Shown: one piece after another, positions 9,461-16,029 of the stretch
Position numbering within the stretch: position 1 is the stretch's first letter
Layout: the number at the start of each line of letters is the position of its first letter
NCBI RefSeq assembly: GCF_009002475.1
Contig: NZ_AP019860.1
Span: 7,392,501-7,456,500, forward strand
Length of the DNA: 64,000 nucleotides
Reading direction: 5' to 3'
Source of the DNA: Candidatus Uabimicrobium amorphum
GTDB taxonomy: Bacteria; Planctomycetota; Uabimicrobiia; Uabimicrobiales; Uabimicrobiaceae
Position numbers and translations under genes: made by a program
The notes under the pieces: model-generated
Database searches by the model: none
The model's input: only the letters and a program-made list of their open reading frames with translations
Told to the model about the DNA's origin: nothing

Positions 9461-9537
9461 AGAGGAGTAGCTTAACCCGGCTAAAGCGGCGGTGTCGAAT
9501 ACCGCAAATGTAGGTTCGATTCCTGCCTCCTCTGCCA
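9461..9537 (+). tRNA. Atypical class I tRNA with CGA anticodon
   Basis: The cloverleaf is sound. Acceptor AGAGGAG pairs with CTCCTCT, the D stem is GCTT/AAGC and the T stem is GTAGG/CCTGC. The anticodon stem GCGGT/ACCGC holds loop GTCGAAT, giving anticodon CGA, discriminator G and encoded CCA. CGA reads the serine codon UCG, yet the variable loop is only about four bases. Bacterial SerRS normally depends on a long variable arm. Position 32 is G, also unusual. It could be mis-acylated, be charged by an unexpected synthetase or have a non-decoding role. The fold is clear; the amino acid identity is not. Confidence 0.75.
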
Positions 9538-9544
9538 CTAAAAT

Positions 9545-9621
9545 AGGGGAGTAGCTCAATCGGATAGAGCAACGGTTTTCTAAACCGTAGGTTGTGGGTT
9601 CGAGTCCCGCCTTCCCTGCCA
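9545..9621 (+). tRNA. tRNA-Arg (UCU)
   Basis: Acceptor AGGGGAG pairs with CTTCCCT. D stem GCTC/GAGC. Anticodon stem ACGGT/ACCGT with loop TTTCTAA, anticodon TCT, for AGA/AGG arginine codons. T-arm TTCGAGT and encoded CCA. Last gene of the array and very similar in body to the Arg(ACG) gene, so the two probably share ancestry. Confidence 0.93.
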
Positions 9622-9633
9622 GCGTTTTCAAAG

Positions 9634-9708
9634 AAGAGAGAAGTGTATGTATTTGTATTTTTTTCGTGCGGAGAAGAATATCTAGTGAAACAAAAACACT
9701 TCTCTCTT
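9634..9708 (+). ncRNA. Structured hairpin downstream of the tRNA array (copy 1)
   Basis: A perfect 13-base-pair stem (9634-9646 with 9696-9708) encloses a 49-base loop containing TGCGGAGAAGAA. A second version follows the duplicated array at 32074-32162. It keeps the loop motif but has different, compensating stem bases. T-rich sequence follows the stem, so it could be the terminator or processing structure for the tRNA transcript, or a separate small RNA. Confidence 0.5.
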
Positions 9709-9820
9709 GCTTATTTTATCGAGATTTCCAAAGGTATCACAAAGGTAAATCAGTACAAATGTTGTGTTGGGAGATTTTATAACAAAATCCCTCTTAAAAA
9801 TTCATGTTGTTTGACAAAAA

Positions 9821-9873
9821 GTGGGTAAAAGTGAGTAAAACAACCAAAGTCATCTGCCCCACTTCTGCCCCAC
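9821..9873 (+). repeat. Short tandem repeats beside integrase, possible Int arm sites
   Basis: Two adjacent ten-base units, GTGGGTAAAA and GTGAGTAAAA (9821-9840), are followed by two adjacent eleven-base units ending TCTGCCCCAC (9852-9862 and 9863-9873). Related GTAAAA units recur at 12641-12650 and 12671-12680. Their place between attachment site and integrase is where arm-type recombinase sites usually lie. Binding is inference. Confidence 0.4.
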
Positions 9874-9901
9874 CTTCACGATTACATTTTAAACAATAAA
9901 T

Positions 9902-10972
9902 TTAGTACTCCAAAATATCCAAACTACGATTGCGATATTCAGGAGATAGATACAAATAGCGTTTCATCGTGCTGTATTCCTCATGCCCCACAATGGACAT
10001 AACCCTGGCGGGATCAACACCTTTCATCACTAAATGCGAGATATACGTCTTTCTGAGCACGTGAATGCCAATGCGCTCCACATCCTTCATCTTGCCTTCG
10101 TCATACAATTTCTTGAGTATGTTTTTAAAACGGCGATACAAGTTTTGTGGTTGCTGGGCTTTTCCCGTGCGTGTACGTAGTAATAGTGTGTGCTTTTTCG
10201 CTATTGCGTCTGTGATGAGTTGCTGTAGAATCGGTTTAAGACTTTCACCTATCGGAATAATACGTGGGCTATTGCTCTTAGTTTTCAGAGCCGGCAAAAT
10301 AATCTGCTTTTTCTCCAAATCCACATCGGTGATTTCGAGCTGACAAGCTTCATTACTCCTCATTCCCGTGCGCACCAATAGTGCAAAAGCTTCGTAAAAA
10401 CAAGTTTTGCGCCGATCCTTCTTCGCCTCTTCCTCGATGAGCTCAATCTCTTCGATGGTAAGATACTTTGGTGGATCAGGCTTTGGAATCTTGTTCAAAC
10501 GAATCTGATGAAAAGGATTATCAATATTCAATTCCCATTCTGCCCACTTAAAACACTGGCGAATTGCCTTCAACTCGTGATTGATGGTGGTCAGACTAGG
10601 TGGCTTGTAGCGAGAGGTAATTTGCCCACGACGCCATTGTTGATAATCAGAAAGATGTGCTCGTTCCAGTTCTGAGATATAGAGCAAATTATTTTGCGTA
10701 AAATAACTCTGCCAGTGCTGCAAACCAAACTGTAAGCGTCGAATCGTCGCTTCGCGCTTGTCATCATGCACTTTCTTACTCAGAAACCGTTCTATGATTT
10801 CCGCTAACGAAAAATCGCGTTTCTGTTTACGCTGTTCCGATTGCTTGAGCGCGACAAGTTTTTCTATTTCCCATTGCCGTGCCGCAGTCTTCGTTGTAAA
10901 TCCACGCGAACGATAACGTTTCTTTTGATAGGAAACACCGCCACGCCATTTTCCGCCTTCTTTCCAAGGCAT
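9902..10972 (-). CDS. int: Tyrosine recombinase (phage-type integrase)
   Basis: The 356-residue protein has the full tyrosine-integrase layout. An N-terminal arm-binding region comes first (GGKWRGGVSYQKKRYRSRGF, residues 7-24 or so). A core-binding SAM-like domain spans about 55-160. The catalytic domain has R205 (TGMRSNE), K232, H304 and R307 (HVLRKT), H330 (GHEEYST) and the nucleophile Y339 (KRYLYLS). All residues needed for strand exchange are present. It lies 280 bases from the tRNA array and points toward the attachment site. The start ATG overlaps the stop of the excisionase-like gene (TAATG), so the two are translationally coupled. It most likely integrates and excises the 22.4 kb element at tRNA-Ser. 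Confidence 0.95.
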   Translation of the reverse strand: MPWKEGGKWRGGVSYQKKRYRSRGFTTKTAARQWEIEKLVALKQSEQRKQKRDFSLAEIIERFLSKKVHDDKREATIRRLQFGLQHWQSYFTQNNLLYISELERAHLSDYQQWRRGQITSRYKPPSLTTINHELKAIRQCFKWAEWELNIDNPFHQIRLNKIPKPDPPKYLTIEEIELIEEEAKKDRRKTCFYEAFALLVRTGMRSNEACQLEITDVDLEKKQIILPALKTKSNSPRIIPIGESLKPILQQLITDAIAKKHTLLLRTRTGKAQQPQNLYRRFKNILKKLYDEGKMKDVERIGIHVLRKTYISHLVMKGVDPARVMSIVGHEEYSTMKRYLYLSPEYRNRSLDILEY

Positions 10973-11244
10973 TAGCCTTTTCCTCGCAAATATTGCTCAA
11001 CATCCTTAGCATCAAACCTTCTTTTTGCCATGGGATAACGCACTTTCAAAAAACCAGCGCGCACATGATTCTTGATGGTTTCGGTTGAGCAACCTGCGAT
11101 TTCTGCGACTTCTTTTATGGTGTAACGATCTGTAGGTAGGTTACGTTCTTTGTTTAATGACTTCCTTAGAGCATCCACATCTCTGCGTAGGTGAGCCATC
11201 TGATTTAACAGTGTACTTAAATCATTTTGTATGTTATAATTCAT
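10972..11244 (-). CDS. Excisionase-like helix-turn-helix protein, 90 aa
   Basis: A short coiled-coil-like N-terminus (NQMAHLRRDVDALRKSL) is followed by a winged HTH of the MerR/excisionase type (YTIKEVAEIAGCSTETIKNH, then a wing with YPMAKRRFDAKDVEQYL). Small proteins of this kind directly before an integrase gene usually act as recombination directionality factors or repressors. I take the ATG at 11244 because GGAAGGAAA precedes it by about eight bases. The upstream in-frame start at 11295 lies inside the operator-like repeat. It overlaps the integrase start, so expression is linked. Confidence 0.8.
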   Translation of the reverse strand: MNYNIQNDLSTLLNQMAHLRRDVDALRKSLNKERNLPTDRYTIKEVAEIAGCSTETIKNHVRAGFLKVRYPMAKRRFDAKDVEQYLRGKG

Positions 11245-11286
11245 ATGTAAGTTTCCTTCCTCTGTAAGGATTCTTATAAAATTTAC

Positions 11287-11316
11287 AATGACCATATCCT
11301 GGCCGATATGGTCATT
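11287..11316. promoter_or_regulatory. 12-bp inverted repeat upstream of excisionase-integrase operon
   Basis: AATGACCATATC and its exact reverse complement flank a six-base loop (CTGGCC). It lies about 45 bases before the excisionase start and would be in its leader RNA. It may be a repressor operator or an attenuating hairpin. No U-tract follows on the minus strand. Confidence 0.5.
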
Positions 11317-11326
11317 TTGTATTTTA

Positions 11327-11343
11327 TAGCAAAATTTTTGCTA
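11327..11343 (-). promoter_or_regulatory. Palindrome overlapping a candidate int-operon promoter
   Basis: TAGCAAAA-T-TTTTGCTA is a perfect palindrome. On the minus strand a TTGAAA just before it and a TATAAA overlapping its far end give a possible -35/-10 pair with about 15 bases between. A repressor bound here would block the excisionase-integrase promoter. The promoter spacing is short, so this is tentative. Confidence 0.35.
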
Positions 11344-11406
11344 TTTCAACATTTTTTTATAAAAATTATACGGTTTTTATACGGAAACTTAAAGCTCTTT
11401 TTTGTA

Positions 11407-12114
11407 TTATTTGTCCATCCACGCCAAAAAACGTTCCTGTAAAACAGAAAAATCCTTCTCCGCAAGCATCTTTTCCTTCAAAGGTTCCCATTCATCTAAA
11501 AAAAGTTGTACCGTACATGTGCGTGGATAAAACTGCATAATGAGATGCACATCAAACTTATCCGTATCGGCAAATGTAGAACGATTTTCCGCATTGCGAT
11601 ACAGTATACTATAAGGAATCACTTGCAACACGTCGCGATCCTTCATATAAATTTCCGCAATATCTGTGAGTGGTTCATTTTCCCCCACATTGCTCTTTAC
11701 ATCGCGATACTCGATCTCATACTTATCGCCATCATAATCGCGAATAATCTCGCCCACCACCATATAATTGCTTGCCGGTAAATAAACACGATGACCATGA
11801 GGTTTTACCGTAACCACGAGTTGGCGATAATGACACGGCCGCGGTTTGCGCTTTTCTTTCTTCGCCAACACCCGCTCTCTCTCATAAACAATCGAATGTT
11901 CCTCAATCATCGCGCGCTGCACCGTATCATTGCGATCCCAATCGGTAATGAGCACATGCTCTACCTTATTTCTCTTCACGAGTCCCAACAAATTACTCTT
12001 TGCCATTCCCATCTGCGCTGCGGCATCATTTACCGTATAAAAAAAGCGATAACGATCACCACCAAAATAAATATTGCGCTCCACAATACTTCTAGGCTTA
12101 TAACTCTTACCCAT
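11407..12114 (-). CDS. Hypothetical DNA-binding-like protein, 235 aa
   Basis: I do not recognise the family. Residues about 20-60 (YTVNDAAAQMGMAKSNLLGL then VKRNKVEHVLITDWDR) look like an HTH of the kind that reads a name-or-site module, and a basic stretch (KKEKRKPRPCHYR) follows. The middle part is rich in beta strands (RQLVVTVKPHGHRVYLPAS). The ATG at 12114 has GGAG five bases upstream. The longer reading would overlap the zinc-ribbon gene. It starts nine bases after that gene's stop and so belongs to its operon. Its position beside excisionase and integrase suggests an element regulator. Confidence 0.6.
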   Translation of the reverse strand: MGKSYKPRSIVERNIYFGGDRYRFFYTVNDAAAQMGMAKSNLLGLVKRNKVEHVLITDWDRNDTVQRAMIEEHSIVYERERVLAKKEKRKPRPCHYRQLVVTVKPHGHRVYLPASNYMVVGEIIRDYDGDKYEIEYRDVKSNVGENEPLTDIAEIYMKDRDVLQVIPYSILYRNAENRSTFADTDKFDVHLIMQFYPRTCTVQLFLDEWEPLKEKMLAEKDFSVLQERFLAWMDK

Positions 12115-12122
12115 AACTCCAC

Positions 12123-12518
12123 TCAACAAACATAGAAAAAGTCCAAAAATGCCACCGGTACAAAAAACCGTGTCAAGCAATCCTTGCATCCAAAAGAAAC
12201 CATTCTTTTCTCTGGATCTTTACACGCACACTTCTTTACCTTGATCTGCTTTGAACAAAACATACACATCGTATCCTCAAACTCAAAACTACTCGTATCA
12301 AACAAACGCTTATTTGCCCGAGAATACTTCAGCACATCTTTCTTACGCGAACAATGCGTGCGCAAAGCCGGAACATCACACTTGCGCACAAACAACGCAA
12401 AACGACAATGCGAACAATGCGCATAATAACGCACAATCTTTTTCGTGGGCTTAATCAACATATGATCCGGCAAACCACAACAAAGACAAGTCTCTAAATA
12501 CAAACGTCCATCCTGCAT
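12123..12518 (-). CDS. Small zinc-finger protein, 131 aa
   Basis: Five Cys/His clusters are visible: CLCCG near residue 11, HCSHC near 34, CSRKK near 56, MCMFC near 84 and CACKD plus CKDC near 95-112. The CxxC pairs could bind two or three zinc ions. Proteins like this are common in phages and plasmids as nucleic-acid-binding helpers, but I know no close family. AGGAGAG precedes the ATG. Its promoter region contains one of the two element-specific palindromes (12532-12551). First gene of a two-gene operon with the 12114-11407 gene. Confidence 0.65.
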   Translation of the reverse strand: MQDGRLYLETCLCCGLPDHMLIKPTKKIVRYYAHCSHCRFALFVRKCDVPALRTHCSRKKDVLKYSRANKRLFDTSSFEFEDTMCMFCSKQIKVKKCACKDPEKRMVSFGCKDCLTRFFVPVAFLDFFYVC

Positions 12519-12531
12519 ACAACTCTCCTGA

Positions 12532-12551
12532 TATAGTTTAGTACTACTATA
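12532..12551. promoter_or_regulatory. Operator-like palindrome, copy A
   Basis: TATAGTTTAGTACTACTATA lies just upstream of the ribosome site of the zinc-finger gene. A near-identical 21-base copy is at 13933-13953. Repetition of an imperfect palindrome at two intergenic sites of one element suggests a shared repressor. Confidence 0.45.
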
Positions 12552-13042
12552 AGAAAACCATCCCTCAAGAGAATTCTATGCCGCAAATCCCACAACCGCA
12601 AACTCGTTTATCCGTCAATAATTTAAACGCTTTACAAAAAGTAGGTAAAAGGACTAAACACGACCAATAACCGAGTAAAACCACGCAAAAAAAAGTTGAA
12701 AAAACTTGTCATTTTTTTATTCGCATCATTTGTGTGTAGAACCAAAGATTTGTGCTACATTTTTACACGATTGACAATAGGTGTATACAGTTTTTTTTGT
12801 AAGTAGAAATACTTTTTGGTTGGAGAAGCTTATAATCAAAGGGATGAATACATTACAAAAAAATGTAATGTTATGTAAGGTAATAAATATATATTTATAT
12901 AGATGATAGATAAATAAAGGATGGTAGAGCAAAAAATTGAGTAAATTGATTTTGTAATGGTTGGTGAATATTTTGTAAGGTTTGTATAATAAATTAGATA
13001 TTCAATGACTACGCGGTTTATAAATTCAGTATGGAGAAGTCA
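12552..13042. other. Intergenic, divergent control region
   Basis: About 490 bases between divergent genes at 12518 and 13043. It contains GTAAAA-type repeat units (12641-12650, 12671-12680) similar to those beside the integrase, and long AT-rich stretches. A weak minus-strand open frame here is hydrophobic and low-complexity and I do not call it. Confidence 0.4.
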
Positions 13043-13870
13043 ATGTTTCAAATTGGAAATTATAAAGTAAAAATCGTCACCGGTAAGAAAACACAAACCA
13101 TAAATGTGTTTAACACAAAAGGTGAACGTTGCTACAAATTTCGCATTAGCGATTCAAAACGCTTCGTGAATCAAAATCTACTACAAGGTCACACTTCTAT
13201 TCAAAAGATGCAACAAAACTTAATAAAAGAGCACAATGCTGTTATTGAAAAATCTTGCAATGGCACGGAGGCAGGATTAGATTCTTGGATGCAAGAAAGT
13301 ATTTTTTATGTAGAGCAAGCGATTAACAATTTACTTGAGCACTTTGTTCAAGTTCCATATTTTCATAGAGTTGAACAGTCACTACACTGCGAACTTTTTC
13401 GTCATTTATTGCAATCAGATCCGTTAAACCAAGTACTGAACTTTGAGCACTTTCAAACAGGCATCATTCACAAAGAATGGCCAGAGACAATCCCACGAGA
13501 ATATGAAGGTAAAAACCAAAGAGGAAATTTTGACTTCGCTTTATTGACTCCCCCAAGTAAAAAAGAGCAAAAAATTACAACAGATGATTTTTGTAAAGGT
13601 CTTATTCGTCCCTCTATTGTTATAGAGATGGGTTTAAATTACGACTTTAAGCATCTACAAAATGACCATCAAAAGTTGATAAATAGTGGTGTAGACTATG
13701 GCTACTTAATCCACTTTGCAAGAAAAAATGCCGGACAGAAAAATGTGAAAGAATACGTAGAACAAATTATTAGTAAGGAAAAAGCGAGTAATATCAAAAT
13801 TGCATATGCACATGTTGTTAAAAATAACGTTTGTTACCGGCGTATTGGAGATAAGATGGTAAAATGCTAA
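13043..13870 (+). CDS. PD-(D/E)XK nuclease-like protein, 275 aa
   Basis: The C-terminal half has the elements of a restriction-endonuclease-like fold. A helix bears an acidic residue (RVEQSLHCELF, about residue 115). A NFDFALL strand supplies the Asp, then VIEMGLNY supplies the Glu, with a conserved helix (KHLQNDHQKLI) behind. The usual Lys after the second acidic residue is replaced by Gly, so catalysis is uncertain. The N-terminal 60 residues are beta-rich (YKVKIVTGKKTQTINVF). I chose the ATG at 13043, which has GGAG six bases upstream. The ATG at 13031 contains that site. It is a single gene on the plus strand with a hairpin after it. Confidence 0.55.
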   Translation: MFQIGNYKVKIVTGKKTQTINVFNTKGERCYKFRISDSKRFVNQNLLQGHTSIQKMQQNLIKEHNAVIEKSCNGTEAGLDSWMQESIFYVEQAINNLLEHFVQVPYFHRVEQSLHCELFRHLLQSDPLNQVLNFEHFQTGIIHKEWPETIPREYEGKNQRGNFDFALLTPPSKKEQKITTDDFCKGLIRPSIVIEMGLNYDFKHLQNDHQKLINSGVDYGYLIHFARKNAGQKNVKEYVEQIISKEKASNIKIAYAHVVKNNVCYRRIGDKMVKC

Positions 13871-13882
13871 TTTAAATAAAAC

Positions 13883-13908
13883 CTCGATGGACAGATTTGT
13901 CCGTCGAG
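13883..13908 (+). terminator. Hairpin after the nuclease-like gene
   Basis: A ten-base-pair stem, CTCGATGGAC with GTCCGTCGAG (one G-U), and a six-base loop begin 12 bases after the stop codon. No strong T-run follows, so it may be a weak terminator. Confidence 0.45.
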
Positions 13909-13932
13909 AATTACATTTTATGCTGAGGCTTA

Positions 13933-13953
13933 TATAGTAATAGTACTACTATA
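13933..13953. promoter_or_regulatory. Operator-like palindrome, copy B
   Basis: A 21-base near copy of the palindrome at 12532-12551, with one extra base. It is embedded in a larger perfect repeat with nine-base arms (TATATAGTA/TACTATATA, 13931-13955). It lies between two convergent genes, so it may serve a transcript I cannot see or be a binding array. Confidence 0.4.
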
Positions 13954-13980
13954 TAAAATTTGTTTACATATTGACAACCA

Positions 13981-14547
13981 CTACAAATTCAGTTCTAAAT
14001 AAACGTTGTCCAAATCCTCTTGAGTAATTCCAATATAAGCCAGAGTTACCGAAGGTGCTGAGTGGTTGAACAACTTTTGGATTAAGGTAATATCTTTACC
14101 TTCCTTGTAAGCATGATATCCAAATGTCTTCTTCAAACTGTGGGTACCTATTTTTTCTTTGATACCAACCGCTTTTGCCGCATCATTAATAATTTTGTAT
14201 GCTTGCCATCGGCCAAGATGTCTTTTATTTTTTCGTGAGATAAATAGTGGTTCATTGGGACTATATTCTACTCTTGTTTTTAAATAGTCCACAATAGCTC
14301 TTTTTGCATTCGTTCCGATTGGAAATTCCTTATTCTTTCCTGTCTTTTTCTCGCGTATACAAATACGTTCCTTTATCTTTTTGCCATCAACCACATCCAA
14401 GATTCGCAGTTTGAGCAAATCGCTAATTCTCAAACCAGAATTGATTCCCAAGATGAATAAACAATGATTTCGCTCACTACTTCCGCGTAAATACTTTTTC
14501 ATCGCGTCAATTTTTTTACGGTCGCGAATTGGGTGTACAAATTCCAT
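13981..14547 (-). CDS. Short tyrosine recombinase, catalytic domain only, Arg-to-Lys change
   Basis: At 188 residues this matches the short single-domain tyrosine recombinases of low-GC bacteria and phages. Catalytic positions are R40 (SGLRISD), K68 (KKTGK), H136, H162 (NHSAPS) and Y171 (AYIGI). The second catalytic arginine of the HxxR motif is lysine here (HSLKKT, K139). Such a change usually weakens cleavage, although some relatives tolerate it. An excellent ribosome site (AGGAGG) precedes the ATG. It is probably a resolvase or inversion enzyme of the element, or one being inactivated. Confidence 0.85.
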   Translation of the reverse strand: MEFVHPIRDRKKIDAMKKYLRGSSERNHCLFILGINSGLRISDLLKLRILDVVDGKKIKERICIREKKTGKNKEFPIGTNAKRAIVDYLKTRVEYSPNEPLFISRKNKRHLGRWQAYKIINDAAKAVGIKEKIGTHSLKKTFGYHAYKEGKDITLIQKLFNHSAPSVTLAYIGITQEDLDNVYLELNL

Positions 14548-14683
14548 TTTTCCTCCTTTTGTAAACGATCTAATAGTCTTTATTAAATTATATCGTTATG
14601 TGTGATTGAATTTCAAAAAAGAGAAACAAATAAATGAAAAAACACTTGTGAGGTTTATTTGGCAGGCATTAGAGAAAACAATA

Positions 14684-14716
14684 CCAATCACACACAACAA
14701 AGTTGTGTGTGATTGG
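14684..14716. repeat. Perfect 15-bp inverted repeat, 3-base loop
   Basis: CCAATCACACACAAC and its exact complement flank AAA. On the minus strand TATTGTTTTCT follows the stem, so it could terminate the transcript of the 15087-15764 gene. Part of the arm (TGTGTGATTG) also occurs alone near 14600, which hints at a binding site. Confidence 0.5.
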
Positions 14717-14844
14717 AGTTTAGAAATACAAAAGGCCTAGTGGGATTTACCACAGTATTTTTAACGAAAAATATAAGAGTTTCATTCACATTTTTTATGC
14801 TATGTGCATTTTCTTTTCACATTACCCAATAATGACATGTGCCC

Positions 14845-14975
14845 GTAGTGAGGCTTTTTCAAGAAAGCTTCTTTGGATGACATTCACCATATTTATCAGC
14901 CATCGCTATTTTTTTGTAGTTATTTAACTGTTTTTTGTTAGATACTATGTATGTTCTATTTCAGTTTCGGAAAGT
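14845..14975 (-). pseudogene. Decayed cytochrome segment of the truncated paralogue
   Basis: This stretch aligns with 16819-16962, the first heme region of the intact paralogue. It still reads NYKKI, then ADK, with CSECH changed to YGECH so the first heme cysteine is lost. A stop follows shortly. It shows that the gene at 15087-15764 once continued into a cytochrome domain. Frameshifts separate it from that gene. Confidence 0.65.
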
Positions 14976-14995
14976 AATTTTTTCTATTTGGTTTT

Positions 14996-15150
14996 ATCAT
15001 CGCTGTCGCCGTCATCGTCAATATCACCATCGCTGCCATCGTCAATATCATCATCTATATCACTATCGCTGTCATCGTCAATATCATCATCTATCGCTGT
15101 CATCGCTGTCATCACTGCCATCGTAGTCATTGTCGCTACTGTCATAATTG
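14996..15150 (-). repeat. Imperfect GAT/GAC-rich microsatellite coding Asp-rich tail
   Basis: Repeats of GATGACAGCGAT-like units encode Asp/Ser/Ile runs. One reading frame ends at 15087. Shifting by one base at GATAGATGAT continues about 34 more Asp-rich codons to a stop near 14987. The repeat occupies the place of the coiled coil in the intact paralogue. Confidence 0.6.
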
Positions 15151-15764
15151 TAATCTTCGATCCCAAGTTCTTCTAAGATTTCGCCAATTACACCATCTAA
15201 GCTATCTAGCCTCTTTTTAAGTTTTTGTATTTCTTGTTCGTGTCTTTTGGTAATTTTTTGTTGTTCGTCTATTTCCTTTTTTAGTAGACTTATTTCAGAA
15301 AAATTTTTATACAAGTTTTTGTTATTTTTATGTGAATACGGCAATGTATAATAGACTAACTTTTTAACAGTATCGAAACCCACATTTTGCTTTTTTCCTG
15401 ATATTGTAGTTTTACTTACAGTAAATTCATATTGACCTATAAGATCATTACTATGGATATCTATATCAAACAACGTAATACGAATTTTTTGATCCAACAA
15501 AATAGAAATCTGTGTTTCTAAAACTTCATCTATTTTTACACTATCTTGGTACTTTTTACTTACAAATACATTTGTCCAGCGATTCTCCTGCCAAATATCT
15601 ACATGTAAAACAATATCGGGTTTGCCAAGAAGACTATCCCATTTTTTACCCTTTTCATTTTTTGATGAGACTTCTATATCAGAGATGTAGAGATAGGTTT
15701 CTTGACTAAATGCAAAAATTGCAAAAATAAAAAGATTTATAAATAGGAGTGTGTATAACTTCAT
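15087..15764 (-). CDS. Secreted C2-like domain protein, truncated paralogue of the cytochrome gene
   Basis: The first 200 residues are nearly the same as those of the 16030-17709 protein. They comprise a signal peptide (MKLYTLLFINLFIFAIFAFS), a beta-rich domain of about 120 residues resembling a C2 fold (DIVLHVDIWQENRW, RITLFDIDIHSNDLIG), and a coiled coil. C2-type acidic loops (DIDIHSND) could bind calcium. It then ends in an Asp/Ser-rich tail of about 20 residues made by a microsatellite. The tail stops at a frameshift, and remnants of the heme domain lie downstream, so this is a tandem duplicate that lost its cytochrome part. The 5' flank is also duplicated. It may still make a secreted protein. 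Confidence 0.7.
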   Translation of the reverse strand: MKLYTLLFINLFIFAIFAFSQETYLYISDIEVSSKNEKGKKWDSLLGKPDIVLHVDIWQENRWTNVFVSKKYQDSVKIDEVLETQISILLDQKIRITLFDIDIHSNDLIGQYEFTVSKTTISGKKQNVGFDTVKKLVYYTLPYSHKNNKNLYKNFSEISLLKKEIDEQQKITKRHEQEIQKLKKRLDSLDGVIGEILEELGIEDYNYDSSDNDYDGSDDSDDSDR

Positions 15765-16029
15765 AATTACCTTTCTAACAATATTTTAGTTTATTTTATC
15801 TAAAGGAAGGAGGAGATAGCTCAAGTTTATGTTATCAGGCTTATTCATAGTTAATTGTAAACCTATTCGATAGCCTAAGAGATATTTTGTTCTCATTTAA
15901 TTAGTTTAAAAATACTATGTTTTCAAGCACAACGATTTATAAAATCAAGCCTCTACATACAGGGATCGTTTTGTGAGATCAATAAAATGATTTATCATAA
16001 CAAAAGTTATGATATAAACGAGTTACTTT

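Noticed and set aside
9219..9572. Minus-strand and plus-strand open frames across the tRNA array
   Set aside because: They lie wholly over four well-paired tRNA genes and recur only because the array is duplicated.
12726..12932. Minus-strand 68-codon frame
   Set aside because: Low-complexity hydrophobic reading in AT-rich sequence, no ribosome site.
14984..15166. Asp-rich 60-residue frame as a separate protein
   Set aside because: It is the shifted continuation of the microsatellite tail of the 15087 gene, not an independent gene.
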